NCBI RefSeq assembly: GCF_000003815.2
Contig: NC_049983.1
Coordinates: forward strand, 20,102,009-20,166,008
Reading direction: 5' to 3'
DNA: 64,000 nucleotides
Source: Branchiostoma floridae
Taxonomy: Eukaryota; Chordata; Leptocardii; Amphioxiformes; Branchiostomatidae
A model generated the notes under the pieces. It did not search any database and was not told the origin of the DNA. It was given only the letters and a program-made list of their open reading frames with translations. A program made the position numbers and the translations under genes. Positions 46,501 to 58,400 of this stretch are shown piece after piece (the stretch's first letter is position 1; each line of letters opens with the position of its first letter).

Positions 46501-48490
46501 ATAAGCCTGCAAATGACTACAATAAGCAATTTGTACAAACTAAGAATTATGGTGAGAGCCTCTGAGGCCATGCCTTCACAAAGTGTCTTATATTGTACCA
46601 ATGATGATACACATGCACCACACTGAACTGTTGGTTGAAGAAGAAACTCACACCACACCACAGAATCTGAGGTACAAGGAAAAGAGAAAGAATTATTTTG
46701 TCAAACGTTTGTTTTTATTTTTATACATTACTGGGTAAAGTCCCCTCAAGGGGCATCCCGCCCAGGAAAGTTTGAGAGGACTACTCTAAAGAGAATGTTG
46801 TGTCGTTTCCAGCCTGAGAGGTGGAACCGGATCCGTCTGGTTGTGTCAGAAGAGGATGTGGAGAGAGCGTACCAGGAGTCCATGTTCCTGATGTCCAAGC
46901 TGAACAGGACAGGTGTGCACATCTATGTCAGCAGTGTAATGTAGGACTGTACCAGTATTATAACCCCAACGGTGCTGTAATAGTAATACACCGTATGACT
47001 ATGACTGACTGACTGTACCAGTATTAGTGTACCTCTATAATGGTTTAGGTGCATTCCTGGGCCTGAACATCTTATGTACCTGTACCTGAACAAACTAAGT
47101 CACTTCTTGAGACCAATCTTTTTTTAATTAAGGATAAGTAAATTTGGTCATGGGAAAACTTGTAAATTCTTGAGGTTTGAGACTTTGAATACATAAATCC
47201 TCCTACCTCACCTCACCGGTCCCATAACCTCACCTCCTACAGAGATAACAATTTACATTTGGTAAAGACATTTGGCTGGATTTTGTGTAACTTACAAATA
47301 ATTGGCCAAACCTATTTAGTTCCTAAATCACTGTATCTGCACCTGAATTGTGTCAAATAACACTACAGCAAATATTCCAGTTCTTTCTATGATCTACCTA
47401 GTGTTTAAAATTCCGTTCCATGTGATGATGATATGCTCCCTGACACTCAGCTGGAGGTCAAACTGATTTAATGAGCCTGATGGAACTTGATGTTTTTAAC
47501 ATTGTTTTGAAAAAAACAGAACCTTTGAGATGTGTTACAATAATTTTATTTCCCCTTCAAATGCAGCTGCCAAACTGATGCACAAGTACAACGCACACGG
47601 CGCCACAGACATCACGGGATTCGGGCTCCTGGGTCACGCCAAGAACCTGGTCCAGCACCAGAAGAACGAGGTCTCCTTCACCATCCACAACCTCCCCGTC
47701 ATCGCCAAGATGGCCGCCGTGGCGAAGGCGTGCGGGAACATGTTCCAGCTTCTACAGGGGTACTCTGCCGAAACATCGGGTCAGTACAAGGTCTATCTAT
47801 GGTCACATGGATTTTTATTAAGTACCAATGATGACACTCATGCACCACACTGAACTGTTGGTTGAATGAGAATCCTCACCACACCCAATGGTCTGAGGTA
47901 CAATATACTCATGTTATTGTAGTTCTTCTGGGAGGTGGGGGGGGGGGATGGGGCTCGTTACTGAAAGACAACCAGTAGATTTCTAGCGAGGACACGCCTT
48001 TAAGTCAATTCCTTCACATGCAATATACCCGATAACCACGGACTGATCTAGTGGCACGCGAGGGACAGGGATGAATAGTTCACACCTGTTGTCTGTTAAT
48101 TAACGATTTTTCGTCGAGACAGTTACTTTTTTATGCCAATTTATCCCCATTGTGGATTTTTCTTACTTTGTTATTCCCTGGTTGCAATGCGAGTGCTTTC
48201 ACACTTACCCGGGTAAAGGGTATGTTCTTGTCTGCTATGCCTGCAAAATGATTAAGTAACAGATGTACATGTCGAGTATTGTGGACTGATACTAACTGAC
48301 TGTTAATGATTCTTCCCCAGGAGGATTGTTGATCTGTCTCCCTCGCGAGCAGGCTGCATCGTTCTGCAAGGACATTGAGGGCGAAGACAAACTACAGTCC
48401 TGGATCATCGGCATTGTGGAGAAGGGCCAGCGCAAGGCTCGCATCATCGACAAGCCCAGAGTTATCGAAGTCACCCCAAAGATAGCGTAG
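43564..48490 (+). CDS. SEPHS2: Selenophosphate synthetase 2 (selenoprotein)
   Basis: Eight coding exons in phase: 43564-43789, 44354-44457, 45112-45261, 45784-45896, 46222-46312, 46813-46912, 47567-47779, 48321-48490 (388 residues). The enzyme makes monoselenophosphate from selenide and ATP, the selenium donor for selenocysteine tRNA. In FADLKG-U-CCKVPQE the catalytic residue is encoded by TGA at 43678-43680 (residue 39), read as selenocysteine. Family motifs are intact: [63 protein letters not shown]-like [12 protein letters not shown] and [18 protein letters not shown]. The frame is continuous for 388 residues except for this UGA, so it is not a pseudogene. A hairpin follows the UGA and a SECIS-like fold lies in the 3' UTR. 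The many introns contrast with the intronless mammalian SEPHS2. Confidence 0.95.
43678..43680 (+). other. SEPHS2: Selenocysteine UGA codon
   Basis: In-frame TGA at residue 39, between DLKG and CCKVPQE, exactly where UGA-encoded Sec sits in animal SEPHS2. Confidence 0.95.
43683..43731 (+). promoter_or_regulatory. SEPHS2: Sec-redefinition-like hairpin after UGA
   Basis: Two bases after the UGA a long stem begins. TTGCA (43683-43687) pairs with TGCAA (43727-43731), GTCCCTC (43690-43696) with GAGGGAC (43720-43726), and AGGAGGTT (43697-43704) with AACCTCTT (43711-43718, one G-U). The loop is CTGCTC. About 20 base pairs are interrupted by two small bulges. Stem-loops at this place stimulate Sec insertion or readthrough in SPS and SEPN1 genes. 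Confidence 0.7.
44582..44666. mobile_element. 85-bp TTGTACC element, copy 1
   Basis: It begins TTGTACC and ends GGTACAA. The internal blocks are CATGCACCACACTGAACTGT and CACACCACACCACAGAATCT. It lies in the intron after exon 44354-44457 of SEPHS2 and is nearly identical to the copy at 46593-46677. Confidence 0.7.
45611..45695. mobile_element. 85-bp TTGTACC element, copy 2
   Basis: Same length and ends (CTGTACC...GGTACAA), slightly diverged inside (AACAGTGGCTGAATGAG). It lies in the intron before exon 45784-45896 of SEPHS2. Confidence 0.7.
46057..46135. repeat. Intron block repeated at 47411-47493
   Basis: TTCCCTGAC, CAGCTGGAGGT, AACTGATTTAATGAGCCTGA and TGG-ACTT occur in the same order and orientation in two SEPHS2 introns about 1.35 kb apart. 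It may be a local duplication or a second low-copy element. Confidence 0.65.
46593..46677. mobile_element. 85-bp TTGTACC element, copy 3
   Basis: Best preserved copy, TTGTACC...GGTACAA, in the intron before exon 46813-46912 of SEPHS2. All four copies have the same orientation. Confidence 0.7.
47820..47903. mobile_element. 85-bp TTGTACC element, copy 4
   Basis: Starts 40 bp after the donor of exon 47567-47779. It is the most diverged copy (CCACACCCAATGGTCTGAGG), with the right end GGTACAA intact. Confidence 0.65.
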
Positions 48491-49026
48491 ACTTTGTAGT
48501 TTTAACCACTCCATGAAAGAAGGGATCTATTGCAAGAAAAAAGAACTCGTATGAAGAGGAAACATGCCCGTAACGTAAGGAACGTCTGCCACTGATCAGC
48601 AGGCTATTTTTGTAGGAGCTCAGGCGTACTTAATTCTACATGTAACCGTGTCACTTTGTGCACCTTTTTAATGGTAGCGGAGAATCAATGTTCAGCCCAC
48701 ATCTGTAAGACTCTTATACTGGCTATATGTGCAAAGTATCTTTGCATGGCAAGCATGCATACAGAGCTAGGCATTCCATAATTACTGAAAGTTGCATGCC
48801 CATGTTAAGAGCAAGGTGTCTGTTAGAAGTTGTAACCAACCTTTTCCTAATGTCTGTCGTACAAAAATTTGTAGGAGTAGCAGCAGGAGTAGAGAAACGT
48901 ACACCTCTGCACGTAACACAGCAGCCATGCCGACTACTGTATCTTTACCACGGCTGTTTCTCAGGGTTGAGCAGCCCTTATGACAACAGCTTGGAGACGA
49001 CACACATGGTCGTTGGACTGTTCTGT

Positions 49027-49116
49027 CCCCCCTGCTGGCTATTTTAATGAAACCAGCCCCTGGAAACACTTGATGGTGGAGGAGGTTGGTGGATGGTACC
49101 ATGATAGACAGTGGGG
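49027..49116 (+). promoter_or_regulatory. SEPHS2: SECIS element
   Basis: The 3' UTR folds as a SECIS. ATGA is at 49047-49050, then 13 bases, then the apical AAA at 49064-49066; the 3' side has GGAT at 49091-49094, giving the UGA/GA quartet. Helix II pairs ACCAGCC with GGTTGGT plus CCT with AGG. Helix I pairs CCCC, CTG and CTAT (49027-49044) with ATAG, CAG and GGGG (49104-49116). The 13-base spacing equals that of known animal SECIS elements as I recall them. It lies about 540 bases after the stop codon and before the AATAAA. Confidence 0.75.
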
Positions 49117-49231
49117 CAGGCAGACTGTTCAACACGATGGCCACAATTACTCTGGTACTACTTGTTATATAAGCTGTAATTCGTTCCACCACTTTTAGAT
49201 GTTATATGTTATTGTCCAGTTACTGACACTC

Positions 49232-49237
49232 AATAAA
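49232..49237 (+). terminator. Poly(A) signal of SEPHS2
   Basis: AATAAA 116 bases after the SECIS element, with a GT- and T-rich stretch following. Confidence 0.7.
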
Positions 49238-49268
49238 GAAGTCTTTGGAACACCTGACTTTTTTTTAC

Positions 49269-49278
49269 TTTATTTATT
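49269..49278 (-). terminator. Poly(A) signal of GTF3C1 (minus strand)
   Basis: TTTATTTATT on the plus strand gives overlapping AATAAA hexamers on the minus strand, about 220 bases after the GTF3C1 stop. It is only 32 bp beyond the convergent SEPHS2 signal, so the two 3' ends meet or overlap. Confidence 0.55.
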
Positions 49279-49493
49279 TACTTATTACTATTTGTAAAAA
49301 GAGAGGTCCAACTGAAATGGTTCAGGCGGCCAGGACACTTAAAAGATGGAAAAAGCATGTTCCTGTACATTTTTCCTACAAAAAAAATCCAGAATGGCCA
49401 CTATATGAGACGATGTACAGTAGTCTTCCTTTTTTATTATCGCAAAGTTAAATACAAGTGGAATCTGAGATGCCCAGTGTGTGAACGTCCGGT

Positions 49494-52400
49494 TTAGTTT
49501 TGAAGAGAAATCTCAGCCAGCTTGAGGATGGCGTCTGCTGTTGGCTCGTAGTACACTTCGTCCTCGTCTCCTTTTCCTGCAGATGACGTAAAAATATTCA
49601 AAATTAGAGAGAGACAGATGAGAGTTGGTAAATCTTACTGTGTATACATGGATATTTGCATAAAACTTTTAAAAGACCCTTTCAACTTTCCTGTCACTTA
49701 AAATCAATGAGTTGACTTTAAACTTCAAATTTATAAATTTAAGACCATCCTATCACACTCAGCATCCTGAAAGCAAACCCAACACAGAGATTCCAATAGC
49801 AACCTCCACCAGTATATGACAGACAGCAGTCTACCCAGACATATCTGTGTACAATGCAAGCTGTAGTGAACTGAGTGGGTTTACTCACCTTCTACCAGTG
49901 AGACTGGTGCAGAGAAGAGCCTGGCTTTGGGTGCCCTTCTGACATGTCTGACAGTGATACAGCCCATGGCCTGCAGCATCTAGAAAACAAGATTCTCATC
50001 ATCTCACATCTTATGCCAACCATTCATGCCATTATTTGTTGCTGAGAAAATTCTTTCCACTTATGCCTACAACTGGTTCATTAGTCAGTGACAAAATGTT
50101 AGACACTAGCCTGGAAACAGCTTCTCCAGACTGCAGGAACCTGAATACCAGGCTACTTAAAGCTTGTATGATGCTATTGCAGGCAGGACAGTTTGGACAT
50201 GCTGCATGCATGATGAAGAACCCTGTTAACCAGACTATTTCCTCTCCTGTAGTAGCTGTAATGCTGCCATCGCAGGTAGGACAGCATGGCTGTCGGAGCC
50301 TGTTTACCAGACTACTTTCTCACCTGTAGTAACTGTAAAGCTGCCATCGCAGGCAGGACAGTGTGGACATGCTACAGCACTGCTGTAGGAGTGTGTTTAC
50401 CAGACTATTTCCTCACCTGTAGTAGCTGTAATGCTGCCATCGCAGGCAGCACAGTTTGGACATGCTGCAGCACGGCTGTCTGTGAGATGCCAGGTTTCTG
50501 CAGTATCCGCAGCAGCAGTCCCTGCAGCATGGTCTCCAGCACCCGCATGTTCACAGACCCGTCCACTGCACGCCACGGCTGGCTCAGGAACGCAACGGGC
50601 TCGTACACTCTGTAGGCAACAATGGAGCAACTTGCCATCCAAAGTATGTAAACATTGTCAACCGTTACAAAGTTTTCTGAACTACTAGTATATTTGTCGT
50701 ACACTTAGTATTCAAATTCTTTTTTACCACTTAGCACATCTTACCACTTCAATCTGTTCTTTTAACTTTTGTTCAGCTACAAAAGTTTCAATTGAGACTT
50801 AGTAAGAGCAGACACATCTAAGCAGCAATGTACCAGGTTCCCCTTAAATTTCATACCCAAAAGATATTTATTGACAGCCTCAGCCTTAAAAATAGAATAT
50901 ACACTCATGTTGAAATAGCATGATTTACCCATATTTGGATGCCTGCATCTGAGCCTGTAGTGCTGTCTCTGGTTTGTCCTTTCTTCTCCCTGGACTTGAT
51001 GTCTTTGGTAAACGGGGTCTTAATTTTCTTTCCTCTCTACTTCCTTCTTTGCCATCTGTCTCAGAAGGTAAGATGTCTGCATCCTTGGTCTGCTCCGCTT
51101 CTTCAGAGTCTTGAAGGGCCTTGTTGTCGGAGTCTTCCTGGAGTGGTTGGTCTAGTTTTGTCTGTCCACCTTCTATCCCCAACATTTCACCACTAATTCC
51201 TTGAGACGGTTCCTCAGTATCCGATGTAACTGTAGCTGACTGTGGAACTGTTTCTGAAACGTCCGTTGATGTTCCCGGCCGTGACATCGTGGCATCCGTC
51301 TGTGCGCTGGTTGCCATGGACACCAACCTCGAGGAGTGCATGTACCACGGCCCACAATGCTCTGCTGTGACAAGTCGTGGCTCATGGATGCCAACTTCTA
51401 GGCACTAGAAAATGGATTAAGGATTATTGCAGTACTCAAGCATTGTGTTTTCTTTGAAAATTGTTTCTGGATAGTCAGTAAAAGGTCTGAAGACCCATAA
51501 AATTGTTGAAAGCCTTCATCGAGTCTGGAATAGTCTCCGTGTTAAGGCTATTAGTATTCTCTTGCACTGACTACCATGTAGAAAGTTTTGATTCAAACTC
51601 AATCTAAAATTTACATAGGTGGACAATGCTCCCTCCCAATAATGCAAAAAAATTATGTATAGAAAATTTCCTTCTGTCGTCTTACCATTCCAAATCTGAG
51701 CAGCATATGGATATGGTCATCAGTACTGAACCTTGGACCCTTTTTCTACGGCATTCTGAAACATGGACTGTAGAGGAAGAAAAAGACATCAACCATTGTC
51801 CAGATCATGTAATTATTTTAACACTGGACAAAGAAATGATTCAAGAATGTCATTTTCTTAACACACTGATCATTGTGGGAAAAAAAGCCCATTTCACCTT
51901 TTTACAGAATGGATAATCTTATGCACACAATTACATGTACATATGCCGACAAGAAAATGACTTGTTCCAAAATGAAAACCCAAAACAAAGAAATAATAAA
52001 TCTGTACCTGCAGGTCTTTGAGATTGACCCCCAATCCCTCTCCAACCTCGATGTAGTCATATATATCCTTGACTCTCTGTATGTCAGGATCTGAGTACTG
52101 GAACTCCTGTCTACAGATGGAGGCAAACTGTGGCCAGGGGAGGGCGATGTTGGCAGGGTCCTCTCCACTCTCAGTCAGCAGGAACTTGGGCGGGTTGCTG
52201 ATCTGGAGCTGATCCTCATGGCTTGGTGACTGCTCCTCACTGTCGAACAGCCTGCGTGGCAGCTTCAGGGTGACGATACAGGAGTTGATAACGATGTTGT
52301 CCGTGGGTTCCAGGTTTCTCAGACTGAGAACGCCCGGCGCAGCGCCACCGCTTCGAGCCGCCAGGACCTTGGTGCGTGATACCTGAGGAGGTGGTGGGAA

Positions 52401-55400
52401 ACCTGGAGTGGTGGGTGGCTTGGATGGACCTGTAGAAAATAACATACTAGTATAAAAGAGATTCCTTATTGGTTCATTGGATTAAAAGATCAAAAGATCA
52501 GATATGCGAATACAAGTACATGTACTATATGAGATTGTTAATTGTGACTTACATTTGGAAGTTACTTTGAGGCTTTATCTCCATATTGCAATTCTACACA
52601 TATTGGGCTGAAACCATAGTAAATTGAAAAGCCAATATCTAGTCCGTGCGCTAGAGGACATATTTACCTTTTGAGTTCTTATATATGGTTGTTAACTTAT
52701 GTTGAATTATGCCTGTGCACTAAAGCAACAGTCATTTGACCAAAGTTGAAATATGAAAAGGAAACCCCACCTGTGCCTAGGTTTTCTGTGTCTCCCTCTG
52801 AATCTGACCCTTCCTTCCTGCCAGCCTTCTTGGCTGCCTCCACAGGGGTCTCCATTGAGCTGTCGACCACAACAATGTTCTTTGGGATGTCCACTGTGTA
52901 CGACAGCTACAAGCAAGAAAAAAACTGTGACTGGAGGTCGTTTTCAACAAAAAGGTTTGAACATTTTTAGAAAAAGAAGTTTCTAATAGAGACACTGTAC
53001 AATATTTTCATCCATAAAGTAAAGTGCTTATACTTCCAAGCTTTAGATCAGTCTTTTAATTCTCAAGTTGGAATAACCCAAAGCTGAAGTCATGTGAAAA
53101 TCTGAAATCGGAAGTGTGACATCAGCAACAGGTAATACGTGCCTAGGAGTCAGTAACAGCCCGCATCTCGGTTCAAAGAAATGATGGAAAGCTTCTTTCT
53201 GAGCGCTTTACTTCATGTGCGGAAATAGCAGATAAAATATTGAGTGATTTTCTTCTGTACCTGATTTGTAGCCATGAGTGTGAAAACGCAGGCCGTATGT
53301 CCCCCTGCCCCCTCGCTGGGGTACTCCACCCCCTGCCCCTCGGCCCCCAGGGCTCTGTCCTGCCTCAGTCTGGTCAGGAACTCCTGGGCCTGGGGGAACA
53401 CACTGGTGGGCATGCCTGGCTGGAAGTGGCGCTCAGCTCTGACGGGAGGGAATACATGTGTAGGTAAGTCAATTGACAACAGGTCAATAAAATTCTGTAC
53501 AAGAAATACATATGTATTTCACCTTAGTTTGAATTGAAATATGATTACACATTACAGCGTATTATCTGGAGATCTAGGTCTAAGTGCTAAGGGCTGATAA
53601 TCATATTTGTACCTGATTATTCCAAAGTTTTCAGCAAAAAATATAAAAATCTGTTATGCAACAACAGCCAGAGTTATTAAGCTAGAACATTATTATTCTT
53701 GACGTGTATCTATTGTCATTCACCTTAAACTATATCAATTCTGATATAGTAATCTTTGATGTAAATTCTGACGACATAATCATAAGTATTACGAGTCAAT
53801 ATCACCGACACCATGGGTATCTTACTTACATTGCTGACAGCTTGTATCCTATCGCAGCCATGGGGACAGCCCGGACCTTGGACTTAGGTGTCAGCTGTCA
53901 TGGCAGACAAGAAACACAATGTGAATAGTCACCCTCAGCAAAAATTTTCTACCAAAATCTTTAAAACTGGAAGGTGTGGTGAAAGTATCCCACAGGTATA
54001 ACTATACTGACCCCTTTGCTCTGGTTGACCAGGCCCTGTTTCTTCATGGACAGGAAGGCCCTCTCCAACAACATGCTGGGGTACTTGTTGAACAGTTTGT
54101 AGGCCAGGAAAGCAAACTTGGTCTTGTCACTTTCTGATGCACCCAGGCAGTTCTGCAAGGATGACAATAACAATGCTACATTTTCCTTCACTTTTGACAT
54201 TTTGAAAGAAAAAATAGAAGTAATGATTGGCACAATCTTTGGATGAAAATGCATCAATTATTTAGCTTTAAAAGAAAGCTAAGTAAAAGACCAAACTTTT
54301 CTGAGACATACATGTGCAATCATACTCAAGACAGAAACTTCTTTAGTGCCAAAAATGAGATTCCATTAGTGGCTAAAGCTGATTTTATTTTTGTCAACTT
54401 GTATAAACGAAAATACTTTCTGCCTCCTCTATGTAAGGTTACCTTGTTTGATTCTAGTATGTCAACTTGTAATACTTTAACAGTACGATAGAAGAGAAAT
54501 GATAGAAACTGACCCAGATAAAGTTGCGGAGTACTTGTAGGTGTATGTCTTCTATACTGGCGATGGTTCTCTGTGGGTGGTGGTGAGGATGGCCCACTGT
54601 CATGATCTGATACTTGGACAGCAGCTCCTCCATGGTGTCTGGTAACTCATCATACAGGGCTCCAGGCATGGCCCTGTTAACATACAACAAATATAGCAAG
54701 ATATGGGGCTTGGGATTGGCCATGGCGAATGGTTGGAGAATGGGGTGTGTATCTGTTACGCCACATGAAAGCTACATGTAAGTAATGTGTCCAGTGTACT
54801 CAGAAGTGACAGAAAGATTACAAACTACACTAAATAACATTCCTAATTTTTCTTGCGCCCCCATGTACATGTAATACAGTAACTTAAAGAAATTTATTTG
54901 CATTTGGAATTTTGGTTTGCCATGTCCTTGGTGCTGAATTTTGGTACATCCCTCCTTCGGGATTGTGAGCATTCTAGATCTATAACTATAAGCATCCTAC
55001 CATTCATGTAGATTTGGTTGTAGCAATGATTACTAGTTTTAGCAATGATTACTAGATCTTTGAGCTTCAATTTTCTTTACCTAACGTATATCAACATTGA
55101 CAAAATTAATCATTAATCTGCATCATGACTACTGTGGTAAATTGTTGAGCTTGACGATAATACCCCAGTGCTGACCTGAACTTGTCCTGCAGCTTTTCCA
55201 CCACGGTCCTGTACTCTTCTGCACACACTGCTGGGTCTGTGTAGTCCCCCTTCATAGAGCTGATCCATGACATGAACTCCTGTGGGAGACCAACCTCTGA
55301 GACTCAATCTACAACACAAACTTCTGTAGGAGACCAACCTGATACTAAATCTACAACATGAACTCGTGTGTGACACCACCTTATCATGATCAACTTTGCA

Positions 55401-58400
55401 GTCACAGAATGCTGCTTATAAGTGTAAAGTATTTCAAAATTTTCACAACTTTCACAAAATATCCAAGACCTGAGACTATGAGGTGACACTGACCTTGTCT
55501 TGATGCACCTCTGCCAGACCGATCTTGAAGTTCAAGGCCGTCTGTGAGTTCTTCATGATGTAGGTTGACCGACGGGCAACAGACAAAGTTGTCTTGTCTT
55601 CAGAGGCCTGTAGTACAGTCATGCATTTGTGAGATAATTCACAGGTGAAGTCATCAACACATTGTATAAACATTTTACCGACACATAAAATGATTTAGCA
55701 AAATGGTACACTATGTACTAGGTACTATTCAAATTCTATCATTCATAATGGTAATTTCTACATATAGTGGGTACAGAAATTATGTACATGTATAATACTA
55801 TCCATAGTCTATTCCTTAGCTTTATTTCATAAATTATGTAATGCGTAAGGGAATTCTCAATCTTTTATTTGTTGTTGAGACAGCCTATTGTGGACAGCCT
55901 TTTTAAAGTCTACAGCACTTCTCCAACACTCCTCTATGCTTAATGCTAGATGAGTTACCTGGAAGGATTCATGGAGAAGGTCTCTCACCACCACCCATGG
56001 AACAAACGACTGTTGGACCTTCTTGTTCAGCAGTGCTGAGGCCACTCTGCATCGGAGGATCTGTCATGGAAATAAAGGATATCCTACATTTAAGCAGCCT
56101 GCATGTGAACAGCTCTAGATGTCACAAACTAAACACATTATATGTAAATCTGGCACCCGAAATAATCATAGGAGACATCGACGTCCAGGGCATGAAACAC
56201 AAAAACTGGAAGTTTTGATGCAGAACCATAGAAATCTGTAAGGGACCCATTATCAAATATCTTTTATTTTGCAATGCCAATATTATCAAGATTCATCTAC
56301 AACTTCTCAAATTATCCACACACAATAAAAAAAAGTTAACCTAACAACCAAAAAATCTTCTTGGTGAGGATTTAATTTCAAATTTTCCCCAAAATTTTAT
56401 AAATGCAAGTGGCTGTATGGCTGTACACACCAAGGTATCCTCCTGTGATGTCCAGGACACTCTCTGTTTCTTCATCCTGCTCAGGGCAGCCTTGTCTCTG
56501 GTGTCATGGATCCTCTGGTATGTACCTGAGAAGAGGACATTTATTAACCTTCCCCCTGCAGTGGTAGCCTTCTTTGTTAGTCACTAGTTAGGTAGCAAGG
56601 AGAAGGTCAATGTGTCACAAGAACTTATGTGTATTTTGATGTCACAAAGCACCAATGAGCTGTACAACTTTCATGTTTAATACTAGTACTACATTGAAGA
56701 GTACAGTAGCCTGACAATATTACTCTCCAAACAGAGAATAGGCCCTGACTTGTTTGAATTTTAAGACGTCTTTTTAGGCATTTTTGTAAGCCATTCCATT
56801 TTGTCTGTCAACTTTTCTCGATTTTTTATTTGTATAGGCCAGTTTATACACAAAGAAAAGCTCACAAATAGGAAGGCCAACAAAACTGCCTAAAACATTG
56901 ATCTGATACAATTGCAAGTAAGAGCTTAACCTTTGCTTGGAGAATAAAACAATACAAGCAAATATATACTTGCAAAGTGTGTATAGTTCCAAATATATTC
57001 CTTAATTGTACAAAATTAATCAATTATATTCTGCAGAACACTTGATGGAGTATATTTCTCCATCCTCTCACCTTTCTTCCTTGGTGGTCCATCTGACATA
57101 GAAGCTTTTCTCTTCCTAGCTTTAGTTGGCTTGGGTGCTGAGAGGCAAATTATATATTCAGAAGTTTAGTCACTGGAACAATAGCATTTGACACAAATTT
57201 ACTATGGGGCATCTTTTTAAAGACAATTCTAAGACCATCATGATCAAAATTACCTTCTGGTTTCTTCTCCCTCTTCCTTTTCAGCCCTTTGCCTCCCTTG
57301 ACCTTCTTGTTTCTGTCCTTGGTGAAATCTTGGACTTTTGTCACCTAAAATGTAACAGAAAAGAGAGGCCTTAACTGTAACATTCAGCACCACAGTCATA
57401 GCATAACAGTTACTGTAACAGTTACACTGCACTATTGTCAAAATGGCTCTTATTCACCATCAAAAGTGTACATCAAATTGAATTTTTCACAACACAGCTC
57501 ATTTATAGTTGCAGGATATTGAGAATTACTTAATAACATCTTGGAATGAATGTAAAACATATAATAATGTTTCTCTGAAACTTTGACTTTTAAGGTATAA
57601 AAGCTACAGTTACAATGTAACCCATAACCTTGAGTGTTACGTGGTGACCATAAGTAAAAAAAAGAAGGTCAGGACTCAAACCTTAACCAGCTGCTGTTTG
57701 CCTTTTCTAGGTGAATGCGCATCTGCACTGGATGACTGGGCCTCTGATACAAGAAAGAGAAGCATGAAAAAATCATGTTAATTTCTCATCTTTCAACGTA
57801 ATTTCAACATTACTTGTATTAAAATTTTATGTCTAAAAAGTTATCCATCCCTTACAAACTTTCTGGAGTGCCATGACAAAAAAGTCTCTATTTGCAATGA
57901 ACAATTATTATATCACTAAAAAAACTTGTCAAGAGTGAATCTTTAAACCCCCTATCACGCCTTAGTGTCTCCATGAGTGTCATCCTTACTTCTCTCGGGA
58001 CTCTTGAACGGCATCTTGATGAAGTAGACCTGCTTGGGAAGTCTCCTGGGTTTTCTGGGACTGCCGTACCCTGCAGACGATGTGAATGCCGACGGGTTGC
58101 CGTACTGGCCTGGGTACTCAGGGCCTTGGCTCAGGGGAGGCAGCTTCCAGTTTCTCTTTAAGTGACTAGAGACAAGAATTACCATGGTTAAAACTTTATA
58201 GACAGCATCTGACAGTATACAACTACAAGTCTTAGAGGAAAAAGCAAATGTACTGCATTTTTTGGCACAGTGAAAATAAAGAATTCGTCGCATATTTAGT
58301 TTGTGGTTACATACTGAAACCAGTTTGTTGTGAGTGATTGATGAAAAAACTTAAAAACACAGTGTAAATTACGAAATGTACATTCAATGTCTTTAACTCA

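Noticed and set aside
48727-49198. Frames in the SEPHS2 3' UTR on both strands
   Set aside because: They overlap the SECIS and poly(A) region and show no coding features.
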